From contig NZ_JAAGOH010000002.1 of assembly GCF_010499455.1 (NCBI RefSeq), positions 267,337 to 331,336 of the forward strand: 64,000 bases of DNA. The letters run 5' to 3'. The notes beneath the pieces were generated by a model, which ran no database searches, was not told the DNA's origin, and was given only the letters and a program-made list of their open reading frames with translations. Below are positions 20,385 through 29,954 of this stretch, one piece after another (position 1 is the first letter of the stretch; the number at the start of each line of letters is the position of its first letter). Source of the stretch: Ideonella livida. GTDB lineage: Bacteria > Pseudomonadota > Gammaproteobacteria > Burkholderiales > Burkholderiaceae_C. Both the position numbers and the translations under genes were made by a program.

Positions 20385-22304
20385 ATGGCCGCCACCGCGC
20401 CCCAGCCGCCCACGGTCGTGCCCTCGGTCGTGCCCGCGGCGCAGGCGCAGCCCCCGGCCGCCACCGCGCCGGGCCCCAGCGCCGAGGCACGCGAGCGGGC
20501 GGCCCTGGACCAGGTGACCGCCCTCTACCGGCAATCGGTCTACCGCTGGCTGGGGGGCGCTGGCTTTGCCGGCCTGCTGGCCTGGTCGCTGGCCATGATC
20601 GACGCCCGCAGCGCCTGGCTGTGGCTGGCGATCAAGGCCACCGTGCTGGCCGGCGAGTTGGCCAACGCCTGGGCCTGGCACCGCGGCGCGGCCACCCGGC
20701 TTGCCCCGGCCGTCTGGCGCCGACGCCACGGGCTGGGCTCCACCCTGGACGGCCTGGGCTGGGGGCTGGTGGCCCTGTGGTTCCTGCCCAGCGTGGACGG
20801 CTGGCGCGACGGCCTGCTGGTGGCCGGCCTGCTGGGCATCGCCTCACTGGGCATGTTCTCCCTGTCGGCGGTGTCGGCCCACGCGGTGCGCTTCATGGCC
20901 GGCGCGCTCGGCCCCCTGGTGCTGACCCAGGTGCCGCGCTGGCCGGAACCCGACGCCCTGGTCATGGGGGTGGGCATCCTGATCTACATGGCCGTGGTGG
21001 CCCTGCAGGGCCGGCGAACCGAGGCGCGGCAGGTGGAGCTGCTGCGCCTGCGCTTTGACAATGCCCGGATGCTGGCGCAGCTGGAGCAGGCGCTGGCCGC
21101 CGCCCGGGAATCCGACGCCACCAAGACCCGCTTTCTGGCCACGGTGAGCCACGAGCTGCGCACCCCGCTCAACGGCGTCACCGGCCTGACCCAGCTGCTG
21201 CAGCTCGAACCCCATCTGCCGGGCCAGGTGCCCCGCCTGACCGCCCTGCGCCAAAGTGCCGACCACCTGCACCTGCTCATCAACGACGTGCTGGACCTGG
21301 CCCGCAGCGAGTTTGGCCGCCTAGCCCTGGCGCCGGTGCCCACCGCGCTGGCGCCGCTGGTGCAGGGCATCGCCGCCTTGCTGCACGGCGTGGCCCATGA
21401 CAAGGGCCTGACGCTGCAGCTGCGGCTGCAGCCCGGCCTGCCCGACTGCGTGGCGGTGGACCCGGCGCGCCTGCGCCAGATCCTGCTGAACCTCCTGGGC
21501 AATGCCCTGAAGTTCACCCCCCAGGGCGAGGTCTCGCTGACCGTGGCCCGCGAGGGCGACTGGCTGCAGTTTGTGGTGCAGGACGGCGGACCGGGCGTGC
21601 CACCCGCCGAGCGGGAACGCATCTTTGAGGCCTTTGCCCAGGGCCAGGCGGCCCACCACAGTGCGCAGCCTGGCAGCGGCCTGGGGCTGACCATCGCCCG
21701 CGAGCTGGCCCATGCCATGGGCGGCGGCTTGGCGTGCGTGGACAGCCCGGCACCGGGCGCCCGCTTTGAGCTGCGCCTGCCCTGCCGGCCGGCCCCAACA
21801 CCGTGCGCCCCGCCCGCGGAGCCTCCCGCAGAACCCCACGCAGAACCCCCCGCACAAGCGCACGCGCCCTTGACGCAGGCCCCCACCGCCCGGGCAGGCG
21901 CGGACATCCTGGTGGCCGAGGACAACGCGGTCAACGCCGAGATCACCCTGGCCCTGCTGGACCACCTGGGCCACCGCGGCCAGTGGGTGCCCGACGGCTA
22001 CCATGCCCTCCAGGCGCTGCGCGAGCGGGCACAGCAGGGCCAGCGGATGTACGACCTGGTGCTCATGGACGGCCAGATGCCCCTGCTGGACGGCTGGCAG
22101 GCCACACGCCAATGGCGGGCCCAGGAAGCCGCCGCCCCCGACGGCCGGCCCCGTCTGCCCATCGTCGCGCTGACCGCCAGCGCCCTGCCCGGCGACCGCG
22201 AGCTGGCGCTGCTGGCCGGCATGGACGACCTGCTGGCCAAGCCCTTCACCCGCGAGGCCCTGGCACAGTTGCTGGACCACTGGCTGCCCGCCGCGCACGG
22301 ATAA
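20385..22304 (+). CDS. Hybrid sensor histidine kinase with C-terminal receiver
   Basis: A 639-residue hybrid kinase. After a Pro/Ala-rich start, about six closely spaced membrane helices (about 55-215) form an integral-membrane sensor without a periplasmic domain. The kinase core has VSHELRTPLNGVTGL with His256, N-box NLLGNALKFTP, G1 DGGPGVP and G2 GSGLGLTIA. A Pro-rich linker (about 470-505) contains repeats of the kind EPPAEPHAEPP. The receiver (about 507-635) has ILVAEDNAVN, phosphoacceptor Asp562 in VLMDGQMPLLDG, and AKPFTREAL. No output domain or adjacent regulator exists. It lies between rsuA and ribF with almost no spacing, probably in one transcript. Confidence 0.92.
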   Translation: MAATAPQPPTVVPSVVPAAQAQPPAATAPGPSAEARERAALDQVTALYRQSVYRWLGGAGFAGLLAWSLAMIDARSAWLWLAIKATVLAGELANAWAWHRGAATRLAPAVWRRRHGLGSTLDGLGWGLVALWFLPSVDGWRDGLLVAGLLGIASLGMFSLSAVSAHAVRFMAGALGPLVLTQVPRWPEPDALVMGVGILIYMAVVALQGRRTEARQVELLRLRFDNARMLAQLEQALAAARESDATKTRFLATVSHELRTPLNGVTGLTQLLQLEPHLPGQVPRLTALRQSADHLHLLINDVLDLARSEFGRLALAPVPTALAPLVQGIAALLHGVAHDKGLTLQLRLQPGLPDCVAVDPARLRQILLNLLGNALKFTPQGEVSLTVAREGDWLQFVVQDGGPGVPPAERERIFEAFAQGQAAHHSAQPGSGLGLTIARELAHAMGGGLACVDSPAPGARFELRLPCRPAPTPCAPPAEPPAEPHAEPPAQAHAPLTQAPTARAGADILVAEDNAVNAEITLALLDHLGHRGQWVPDGYHALQALRERAQQGQRMYDLVLMDGQMPLLDGWQATRQWRAQEAAAPDGRPRLPIVALTASALPGDRELALLAGMDDLLAKPFTREALAQLLDHWLPAAHG

Positions 22305-22313
22305 TCCCGCTCC

Positions 22314-23279
22314 ATGCTTGTCTACCGAGGCCATCGCCCCCCCCTGGCCGGCGACCCCGGCTGCGCCCTGACCATCGGCAACTTCGATGGCGTGCACCGC
22401 GGCCACCAAGCCATGCTGGCGCTGCTGAACAACGAAGCCCGCCACCGCGGCCTGCGTAGCTGCGTCATGACCTTCGAGCCCCATCCGCGCGACTGGTTCG
22501 CGGCGCAGGCCGGCAAGCCCGAGCAGGCGCCCCTGCGCATCGCCACCCTGCGCGACAAGCTGCAGGAACTGGAGCGCTGCGGCGTCGACGAGGTGGTGCT
22601 GATGCGCTTTGACCCGCGCCTGGCCGGCCAGAGCCCTCAGGACTTCATCTCCCAGGTCCTGGTGGGGGGCTTCCACGCACGCTACGTGCTGGTGGGCGAT
22701 GACTTCCGCTTCGGCGCCAAGCGCGCCGGCGACTACACCCTGCTGGACACGGCCGGCGGACTGCAGGGCTTTGACGTGGCCCGCATGATGAGCTATGAAG
22801 TGCACGGCCTGCGCGTGTCCTCGTCGGCCGTGCGCGAGGCCCTGGCCGCGGGCGACATGCGCGGCGCCGCCCGCCTGCTGGGCAGGCCTTACGCCATCAC
22901 CGGCCATGTGGTGCATGGCCGCAAGCTGGGCCGCGACCTGGGGTTCCGTACCCTCAACCTGCGCTTTCCCTCGCGCCGCCCGGCGGCCATGGGCATCTTT
23001 GTCGTGGCGGTGCATGGCCTGGGGCCCAGCCCGCTGCCGGGCGTGGCCAGCCTGGGCGTGCGGCCCACGGTGGAAGATGCCGGCCGGGTGCTGCTCGAGG
23101 TCCACTGCCTGGACTGGCCCGCGGGGCTGGCCCTGGAGGGCGGCTACGCCCGCATCCTGCAGGTGGACCTGATGCACAAGCTGCACGACGAGCGCCGCTA
23201 CCCCTCGCTGGAAGCCCTGCGCGAGGGCATCGCCCAGGACGTGACCGACGCCCGCGCCTGGTGGCGCACCCAGGGCTGA
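22314..23279 (+). CDS. ribF: Bifunctional riboflavin kinase / FMN adenylyltransferase
   Basis: A 321-residue enzyme converting riboflavin to FMN and then FAD. The N-terminal FAD synthetase domain has the nucleotidyltransferase motif TIGNFDGVHRGHQAML (HxGH-like) and LVGDDFRFGAKRAGD, then SSSAVREAL. The C-terminal riboflavin kinase domain (about 190-310) has ITGHVVHGRKLGRDLGFRTLNL and GVASLGVRPTVE. Length and order are normal for RibF. It starts 10 bp after the hybrid kinase gene. In many proteobacteria ribF-ileS-lspA are consecutive, exactly as here. Confidence 0.96.
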   Translation: MLVYRGHRPPLAGDPGCALTIGNFDGVHRGHQAMLALLNNEARHRGLRSCVMTFEPHPRDWFAAQAGKPEQAPLRIATLRDKLQELERCGVDEVVLMRFDPRLAGQSPQDFISQVLVGGFHARYVLVGDDFRFGAKRAGDYTLLDTAGGLQGFDVARMMSYEVHGLRVSSSAVREALAAGDMRGAARLLGRPYAITGHVVHGRKLGRDLGFRTLNLRFPSRRPAAMGIFVVAVHGLGPSPLPGVASLGVRPTVEDAGRVLLEVHCLDWPAGLALEGGYARILQVDLMHKLHDERRYPSLEALREGIAQDVTDARAWWRTQG

Positions 23280-23626
23280 GGCCCACGCGGCACCGGTCGC
23301 CCCCCCACTTAGAATGCCGCGCATGCCCGCCACCCCGCCATCGCCGCCCGACCTGCGCCATCCCGGCGCCGTGCCCGCCGGCCGTGGCCGCATCAGCCCA
23401 CGCCGGGGCTGCCTGCGCTGGCACACCGCCACCCGCCGCCAGACCACCCGCGACCGAATTCTGGCCGGCGTCGCCTGATCCCCAGGCGGCGCTGACCCCC
23501 GCCGCGCCATGCCGCGGCCAACGGGACACCGCCGGTCCGGGACTTTCCCTGACCAGCCCCCAAAGGCCGCAATTAGTGCTGAATTTCCGCCCAGACGCGC
23601 CGATCTCCTGAAGGCGCGAGCACGCC
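23280..23626 (+). other. ileS leader region with possible small frame
   Basis: This 347-bp gap precedes ileS. A -10-like TAGAAT at 23310-23315 could start an ileS transcript. ATG 23323 opens a 51-residue Pro/Arg-rich frame ending at 23478, with no ribosome site and no recognised domain; it holds only two Ile codons, so it is not an obvious attenuation peptide. I see no T-box, terminator or other structure. I consider the frame probably non-coding. Confidence 0.4.
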
Positions 23627-26566
23627 ATGACCGATTCCAAACCCACCCAAGCCCCCAAGACCGACGCCCCCGCCTCGGATCTGCGCGCCACGCTGAACCT
23701 GCCCGACACCCCCTTCCCCATGCGTGGGGACCTGCCCAAGCGCGAACCCGCGTGGGTGCAGGACTGGAACAGCCAGGACCTCTACCTGAAGCTGCGCGAG
23801 GCCCGCAAAGGCGCACCGCTGTTCGTGCTGCACGATGGCCCGCCCTATGCCAACGGCAAGCTGCACATCGGCCATGCGCTCAACAAGGTGCTCAAGGACA
23901 TGATCGTCAAGAGCCGCCAGCTGGGCGGCTTTGACGCGCAATACATCCCCGGCTGGGACTGTCACGGTCTGCCCATCGAGAACGCCATCGAAAAGCTGCA
24001 CGGCCGCAACCTCGGCCGTGACGCCATGCAGGCCAAGAGCCGCGCCTACGCCACCGAACAGATCGAGCAGCAGCGCGAAGACTTCAAGCGCCTGGGCGTG
24101 CTGGGCGACTGGGAACGCCCCTACCGCACCATGGACCCGGCCAACGAGGCCGGCCAGATCCGCGCCTTCAAGCGCGTGATCGAGCGCGGCTTTGTCTACC
24201 GCGGCCTCAAGCCGGTGTACTGGTGCTTTGACTGCGGCTCCAGCCTGGCCGAGTTCGAGATCGAGTACGCCGACAAGCAGAGCGATACCCTGGACGTGGC
24301 CTTTGAGGCCGATGACGCCGCTGCCCTGGCGCGCGCCTTCGGCCTGACCACACTGCCGGAGTCCCTGGCTTCGGGCGGCAAGAAGGCCTTTGCCGTCATC
24401 TGGACCACCACTGCCTGGACCATCCCTGCCAACCAGGCCCTGAACGCCCACCCCGAGCTGGACTACGCGCTGGTCGACACGCCGCGCGGCCTGCTGCTGC
24501 TGGCCCAGAGCCTGGTGGACAAGTGCCTGGAGCGCTTCGGCCTCACCGGCGAGGTCATCGCCACCGCCAAGGGCGAGGCCCTGCGCGGCCTGGTCTTCCG
24601 CCACCCGCTGCATGACACGGTCAGCGCCGAGGAAGGCGGCAAGTACAGCTACCAGCGCAAGAGCCCGCTCTACCTGGCTGACTATGTGACGGCCAGCGAC
24701 GGCACCGGCATCGTGCACTCGGCCCCAGCCTACGGCGTGGACGACTTCAACTCCTGCGTGGCGCATGGGCTGAAGTACGACGACATCCTCAACCCGGTGC
24801 AGGGCAACGGCGTCTACGCCGACGAGCTGCCCTTCTTTGGCGGCCAGCACATCTGGAAGGCCGTGCCGCGCATCTTGGAAGTGCTGGCGCAGAGCGACCG
24901 CCTCTTCGCCACCCAGAAGATCACCCACAGCTACCCGCACTGCTGGCGTCACAAGACGCCGGTGATCTACCGCGCCGCCGCCCAATGGTTTGTGCGCATG
25001 GACGAGGGCGAAGGGGTCTTCACCCAGGACAAGGCCCCCAAGACCCTGCGCCAGCTGGCCCTGGAGGCCATCGACCACACTGCCTTCTACCCCGAGAGCG
25101 GCCGCGCCCGCCTGCGCGACATGATCGCCAACCGGCCGGACTGGTGCATCTCGCGCCAGCGCAGCTGGGGCGTGCCGGTGCCCTTCTTCCTGCACAAGGA
25201 CTCGGGTGAGCTGCATCCGCGCACCATGGCCATCCTCGACCAGGCGGCCGACATCGTGGAGCGCGGCGGCATCGAGGCCTGGAGCCGTGTCACGCCCGAG
25301 GAGATCCTGGGCGCCGAAGACGCGGTGCACTACACCAAGAGCACCGACATCCTGGAGGTGTGGTTCGACTCCGGCTCCACCTTCTGGCATGTGCTGGGCC
25401 ACCGCACCGGCAGCCACGCCAAGAACTATCCCAACGGTGCCTGCCATGCCGAAGGCCCCGAGGCCGACCTGTACCTGGAAGGCCATGACCAGCACCGCGG
25501 CTGGTTCCACAGCTCGCTGCTGCTGGGCTGCGCCATCTACGGCCGCGCGCCCTACAAGGGCCTCTTGACCCACGGCTTTGCCACCGACGGCCAGGGCCGC
25601 AAGATGAGCAAGAGCCTGGGCAACACCGTCGAGCCGCAGTCGGTCACCAGCAAGCTGGGCGCCGAGATCGTGCGCCTGTGGGTGGCCGCCACCGACTACT
25701 CGGGCGACCTGAACATCGACGACAAGATCCTGGCCCGCGTGGTGGACGCCTACCGGCGCGTGCGCAACACCCTGCGCTTCCTGCTGGCCAACGTGTCGGA
25801 CTTCAACCCCGCCACCGACGCCGTGCCCCTGGCCGAGATGCTGGAGATCGACCGCTGGGCCCTGGCCCGCGCGGGTGAACTGCAGGCCGACATCCTGCGC
25901 CACTACGACGCCTACGAGTTCCACCCGGTGGTGGGCAAGCTGCAGGTGTTCTGCTCCGAAGACCTGGGCGCCTTCTACCTCGACGTGCTCAAGGACCGGC
26001 TCTACACCACCGCGCCCAAGAGCTTGGCCCGCCGCAGCGCCCAGACCGCCCTGTGGCAGATCAGCCACGCCATGCTGCGCTGGATGGCGCCCTTCCTCAG
26101 CTTCACCGCCGAGGAAGCCTGGCCCGTGCTGGCCGGCAGCGCCAACCGCGGCTCCATCTTCATGGAGACCTACTGGCCGTTCACTTCGCCGGATGAGGCG
26201 CTGCTGGCCAAGTGGGCGCGCATCCGCGCCATCCGGGAGCTGGCCAACAAGGAGATCGAGGCGGTGCGCGGCACCGGCGCCGTCGGCGCCTCGCTGCAGG
26301 CCACGCTGGCCATCACCGCCGGCCCGGACGACGCAGCCCTGCTGCGCAGCCTGGGCGAGGACCTGAAGTTCGTCACCATCACCTCCGCCGCGACGGTGGT
26401 GGACGGCGAGCATCTGGCCATCACCGTCACCCCCAGCACCGCCCCCAAGTGCGAACGCTGCTGGCACTACCGCGAGGATGTGGGCGCCCACGGCGACCAC
26501 CCCACGCTGTGTGGCCGCTGCGTCAGCAACCTGCACGGCGACGGGGAAGCCCGCCACATCGCCTGA
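23627..26566 (+). CDS. ileS: Isoleucyl-tRNA synthetase
   Basis: A 979-residue class I synthetase charging tRNA-Ile. The HIGH motif lies in [20 protein letters not shown]; the editing domain has the Thr-rich [16 protein letters not shown]; the KMSKS signature is [10 protein letters not shown] near residue 660. The anticodon-binding domain follows, and the C-terminal zinc finger has [12 protein letters not shown] and CGRCVSNL. Length is slightly above E. coli IleS (938). ATG 23627 follows GAAGGCGCGAGC, a modest ribosome site. lspA begins 10 bp after the stop. Confidence 0.97.
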   Translation: MTDSKPTQAPKTDAPASDLRATLNLPDTPFPMRGDLPKREPAWVQDWNSQDLYLKLREARKGAPLFVLHDGPPYANGKLHIGHALNKVLKDMIVKSRQLGGFDAQYIPGWDCHGLPIENAIEKLHGRNLGRDAMQAKSRAYATEQIEQQREDFKRLGVLGDWERPYRTMDPANEAGQIRAFKRVIERGFVYRGLKPVYWCFDCGSSLAEFEIEYADKQSDTLDVAFEADDAAALARAFGLTTLPESLASGGKKAFAVIWTTTAWTIPANQALNAHPELDYALVDTPRGLLLLAQSLVDKCLERFGLTGEVIATAKGEALRGLVFRHPLHDTVSAEEGGKYSYQRKSPLYLADYVTASDGTGIVHSAPAYGVDDFNSCVAHGLKYDDILNPVQGNGVYADELPFFGGQHIWKAVPRILEVLAQSDRLFATQKITHSYPHCWRHKTPVIYRAAAQWFVRMDEGEGVFTQDKAPKTLRQLALEAIDHTAFYPESGRARLRDMIANRPDWCISRQRSWGVPVPFFLHKDSGELHPRTMAILDQAADIVERGGIEAWSRVTPEEILGAEDAVHYTKSTDILEVWFDSGSTFWHVLGHRTGSHAKNYPNGACHAEGPEADLYLEGHDQHRGWFHSSLLLGCAIYGRAPYKGLLTHGFATDGQGRKMSKSLGNTVEPQSVTSKLGAEIVRLWVAATDYSGDLNIDDKILARVVDAYRRVRNTLRFLLANVSDFNPATDAVPLAEMLEIDRWALARAGELQADILRHYDAYEFHPVVGKLQVFCSEDLGAFYLDVLKDRLYTTAPKSLARRSAQTALWQISHAMLRWMAPFLSFTAEEAWPVLAGSANRGSIFMETYWPFTSPDEALLAKWARIRAIRELANKEIEAVRGTGAVGASLQATLAITAGPDDAALLRSLGEDLKFVTITSAATVVDGEHLAITVTPSTAPKCERCWHYREDVGAHGDHPTLCGRCVSNLHGDGEARHIA

Positions 26567-26576
26567 CCTCAAGCCC

Positions 26577-27143
26577 ATGGCCACACCCAGCAACGCCAGC
26601 ACCGTCACGATGAGCCGAACCGCCGCCCCCCGTCCCCGTGCCCCGCGCCGCTCCGGCGGTTCCTCCTCCGGTGCGGGCATGGGGGTCTGGCTGGGCCTGG
26701 CCGCCGTGCTGGTGCTGCTGGACCAGTTCACCAAGGTCCTGATCCTGGGCCACTTCCAGCTGGGTGACAGCGTCACCGTCACCTCGTTTTTCAACGTGGT
26801 GCGGGTGCACAACCCGGGCGCGGCCTTCTCCTTCCTGGCAGACGCCTCAGGCTGGCAGCGTTGGTTCTTCACCGGGCTGGCGGTCGTGGCTTCGGGCTTC
26901 ATCGTCTGGATGCTCAAGAAGCACCCCGGCCAGACGCTGTTCTGCCTGGCCATCAGCCTGATCCTGGGGGGCGCCATCGGCAACGTGATCGACCGGGTGC
27001 TCTACGGTTACGTGGTGGACTTCGTGCAGTTGCACTACGGCGGCTGGGCCTTCCCGGCCTTCAATGTGGCCGACTCGGCCATCACCGGCGGCGCCATCGG
27101 CCTGATCTGGGACGAGCTGCGCCGCGTGCGCAAGGGCGCCTGA
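26577..27143 (+). CDS. lspA: Lipoprotein signal peptidase (signal peptidase II)
   Basis: A 188-residue inner-membrane aspartyl protease that cleaves prolipoprotein signal peptides after lipid attachment. Four membrane helices are visible. Conserved motifs: [25 protein letters not shown], the first catalytic Asp in [15 protein letters not shown] and the second in [12 protein letters not shown]. The N-terminal 40 residues are Ser/Arg/Pro-rich and longer than usual; ATG 26610 (MSRTAAP) is an alternative start that shortens this extension. It follows ileS directly, a conserved pairing. Confidence 0.95.
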   Translation: MATPSNASTVTMSRTAAPRPRAPRRSGGSSSGAGMGVWLGLAAVLVLLDQFTKVLILGHFQLGDSVTVTSFFNVVRVHNPGAAFSFLADASGWQRWFFTGLAVVASGFIVWMLKKHPGQTLFCLAISLILGGAIGNVIDRVLYGYVVDFVQLHYGGWAFPAFNVADSAITGGAIGLIWDELRRVRKGA

Positions 27144-27200
27144 GCGCCCGCCGGCTACCCTCCGGGGCCGGATCACGGCGCGGGCTCCTACACTGGCCCG

Positions 27201-28934
27201 ATGCTGAGCGACGTCCTGGCCTCCACCCGCGATCTGGGCCGCCTGGCCGAGATCGCCGGCATCCTCATCCGGCACGGCCTGGGCGACGCGGTGCGCCGCC
27301 TGGGCCTGGCCGACGCCTTGGCCGCCGCCGGCCACACCCTGCATTGGCCACATGCCGCCGACCTGGCGCGCCTGCCCCCGCCGGTGCAACTGCGCCGGGC
27401 GCTGGAGGAACTGGGCCCCACCTTCGTCAAGTTCGGCCAGATCCTGGCCGGTCGGGCCGATCTGCTGCCACCCGAGACTTTGCACGAGCTGGAGCAGCTC
27501 CAGACGCGGGTGCCGGCCCTGCCGCTGGTCGAACTGCTGCCCCAGCTTTGTGAAGACCTGGGCGGTGAGCCCGGCACCGTCTTCGCCCACTTCGACCCCC
27601 AGCCCCTGGCCGCCGGCAGCATCGCCCAGGTACACCGCGCCCGCCTGCCTGATGGCACCGAGGTGGTGGTCAAGATCCGCCGGCCCGGCATCGAGCCGGT
27701 GATCGAGGCCGATCTGCGCCTGCTCGAACGCCTGGCCGGCCTGGCCGAGCAGCGCCTGCCCGCGCTGGCGCCCTACCGGCCTCAGGCCCTGGTGCGCGAA
27801 TTTGGCCGCTCACTGCGGCGGGAGCTGGACCTGGCCCAGGAAGGCCGCCACGCCGAACGCATGGCCGCCAACCTGGCGCCCCTGGGCTTCGTGCGCATCC
27901 CCCGGGTGCACTGGCCGCTCACCGGGCCGCGGCTCCAGGTGCAGGAGCACATCCAGGGCCTCTCGGCCCAAGACGTCGGCGCCCTGGGCGCCGCCGGACT
28001 GGATCGGCGCCTGCTGGCCCGGCGCGGGGCACAGGCAGTGCTCAAGATGATCGTCGAAGACGGCTTCTTCCACGCCGACCCCCACCCGGGCAACGTCATC
28101 TACCTGCCCGGCAACCAGGTGGCCTTCATCGACTTCGGCATGGTCGGCAGGCTGAGCGCCCGTCGCCGCGGCGAGCTGCTGGACCTGCTGCTGGGCCTGG
28201 TGCAGCGCGAACCTGAACGCGTGGCCGAGGTGCTGATGGACTGGACCGGCGACGCCAGCGGCGCCCGGCCAGCGGCACTGGAGGCCGAGATCGAGGACTT
28301 TGTGGACGAGCACCACGGCACCCCGCTGGCCCAGCTGGACCTGGGCCGGATGCTGGGACAGATCACCCAGATCCTGCGGCACCACCAACTGGCCCTGCCG
28401 GCCGACCTGGCCCTGCTCATCAAGGCCTTCATCACCCTGGAGGGTCTGGGCCGGGCCCTGGACCCGGACTTCAACATGGCCAGCGCTGCCCTGCCCCAGC
28501 TGCGCCGGCAATTGCGCGCCGGCTACCAACCCGCAGCCCTGGCGCGCCAGGGCTGGCAGGGCCTGCTGGGCTTGGGGCGGCAGCTGCGGCGCCTGCCCGC
28601 CGATCTCGGACGCCTGCTGCGGCGGGCCCGCCACGGGCGGCTGGCCGTGGCGGTGGAGGTGCCGCACCTGCAGACCCTGGGCCGCCAACTCGACCGGGCG
28701 GCCAGCCGCCTGTCGCTGGCACTGGTCACTGCGGCACTGATCATCGGCTCCTCCATCGCCATGACGGTGCAGGGCGGCCCGACCCTCTGGGGCCTGCCGG
28801 CTTTCGGGCTGCTGGGCTTCCTGGGCGCGGTGATGGGCGGCATGTGGCTGCTGCATGCCATCGCCCGCGACGGCCGCCGCGCCGAGACCGACACCGAACC
28901 GCACGGCCGTCCCCCCGACAGGTTCCAGGATTGA
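27201..28934 (+). CDS. ubiB: UbiB/ABC1 family atypical kinase for ubiquinone biosynthesis
   Basis: A 577-residue ADCK/UbiB protein needed for efficient coenzyme Q biosynthesis. Recognisable: the family KxGQ motif (FVKFGQILAGRADLLP), Ala-rich loop PLAAGSIAQVHRA, invariant Lys in EVVVKIRRPGI, EldLAQE-type motif in LRRELDLAQEGRHA, and catalytic HADPHPGNVIY with IDFGMVGRLS. Two C-terminal membrane helices (about 515-560) match UbiB. Length is close to E. coli UbiB (546). It stands alone 57 bp after lspA rather than next to ubiE/ubiJ. Confidence 0.92.
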   Translation: MLSDVLASTRDLGRLAEIAGILIRHGLGDAVRRLGLADALAAAGHTLHWPHAADLARLPPPVQLRRALEELGPTFVKFGQILAGRADLLPPETLHELEQLQTRVPALPLVELLPQLCEDLGGEPGTVFAHFDPQPLAAGSIAQVHRARLPDGTEVVVKIRRPGIEPVIEADLRLLERLAGLAEQRLPALAPYRPQALVREFGRSLRRELDLAQEGRHAERMAANLAPLGFVRIPRVHWPLTGPRLQVQEHIQGLSAQDVGALGAAGLDRRLLARRGAQAVLKMIVEDGFFHADPHPGNVIYLPGNQVAFIDFGMVGRLSARRRGELLDLLLGLVQREPERVAEVLMDWTGDASGARPAALEAEIEDFVDEHHGTPLAQLDLGRMLGQITQILRHHQLALPADLALLIKAFITLEGLGRALDPDFNMASAALPQLRRQLRAGYQPAALARQGWQGLLGLGRQLRRLPADLGRLLRRARHGRLAVAVEVPHLQTLGRQLDRAASRLSLALVTAALIIGSSIAMTVQGGPTLWGLPAFGLLGFLGAVMGGMWLLHAIARDGRRAETDTEPHGRPPDRFQD

Positions 28935-29090
28935 AGGCGAGGGCAAGGCGTCCGGCACCGCGGTCGTTCCGTCAGAGCCCCTTGTCCCGGCAGGGCCTCC
29001 GGATCAACCCTCTGGCGCCCCTGGGCCTGCTGGTTGACATTGCGCAAGCAGGACGGCGTCGCCGGCCTGCCGCACCAGGAGGTCGATCCC

Positions 29091-29930
29091 ATGCAGGTCC
29101 AGCCGCTTCCCGAGTCCCCGGCGCCCCTGACCGCCGAAACGGCCGGGCAGACCACCGCCCACGCCACGGCCTTCGACATCCGCCTGCGCCCGCTGGGCTG
29201 GGACCGACCGCTGCAGTGGCTGCAGCAAGGCTGGGCAGACTTCCGGCGCTGCCCCGCCCTGGGCCTGTTCTACGGGGCCTGTTTTGTGGTGATGGGCTGG
29301 GGCCTGTTGGCGGTCTTCCAGCACGCACCAGCCTATACCCTGGCCCTGTCGGCGGGCTTCCTGCTCATGGGTCCCTTTCTGTGCCTGGGTCTGTATGACG
29401 CCAGCCTGCGCCTGGAGCGGGGGGAGACGCCGCGCCTGGCCCAGTCCCTGGTGGCCTGGAACCGGCGCACCGGCACCCTGGCCATCTTCGGCTTCGTGCT
29501 GCTGGTCATGGAAATGCTCTGGGGCCGCGCCGCCCTGGTGGTCTTCGCCGTCAGCTTTGATGGCATGCCCGATTTCAAGGGCTCGCTCATGGCCCTGCTG
29601 GACCCGGAGAACCTGGGCTTCATCGTCGCCTACATCGTGGTGGGTGGGGTCTTCGCCGGGCTCATCTTCGCCATCAGCGTCATCAGCATGCCCATGATCC
29701 TGCACCGGCAGACCGACGCCATCACGGCCGGCCTGACCAGCATGCGCCTGGTGCTGACGCAAACCGGCGTCATGCTGTGGTGGGGCGCGCTGCTGACCTT
29801 GTTGACCGTGCTGGCCCTGCTGCCGGGTTTTCTCGGCCTGCTGGTGGTTGGCCCGGTGCTGGGCCATGCCAGCTGGCATGCCTACCGCGACGCGGTCATC
29901 GACGAGCCCGGGAGCCAGGCCCCGGCCTAG
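29091..29930 (+). CDS. DUF2189 membrane protein
   Basis: A 279-residue integral membrane protein with about six hydrophobic segments. Family features: RPLGWDRPLQWLQQGWADFRRCP at the N-terminus, GPFLCLGLYDASLRLERGE, and ISVISMPMILHRQTDAITA, followed by ALLTLLTVLALLPGFLGLLVVGPVLGHASWHAYRD. These fit DUF2189, predicted membrane proteins of unknown function common in proteobacteria and sometimes near cytochrome oxidase genes. ATG 29091 is preceded by AGGAGG at 8 bases. The 156-bp gap from ubiB holds nothing I recognise. Confidence 0.85.
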   Translation: MQVQPLPESPAPLTAETAGQTTAHATAFDIRLRPLGWDRPLQWLQQGWADFRRCPALGLFYGACFVVMGWGLLAVFQHAPAYTLALSAGFLLMGPFLCLGLYDASLRLERGETPRLAQSLVAWNRRTGTLAIFGFVLLVMEMLWGRAALVVFAVSFDGMPDFKGSLMALLDPENLGFIVAYIVVGGVFAGLIFAISVISMPMILHRQTDAITAGLTSMRLVLTQTGVMLWWGALLTLLTVLALLPGFLGLLVVGPVLGHASWHAYRDAVIDEPGSQAPA

Positions 29931-29954
29931 CGGGCCCGGGGCCGCCCCGTGCGG

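Noticed and set aside
21780..21900. Pro/Glu/Ala repeat in the hybrid kinase as a tandem DNA repeat of interest.
   Set aside because: It is a short, imperfect linker repeat common between kinase and receiver domains.
23280..23626. T-box or attenuation leader before ileS.
   Set aside because: No T-box consensus, no antiterminator/terminator pair, and no run of Ile codons in the small frame.
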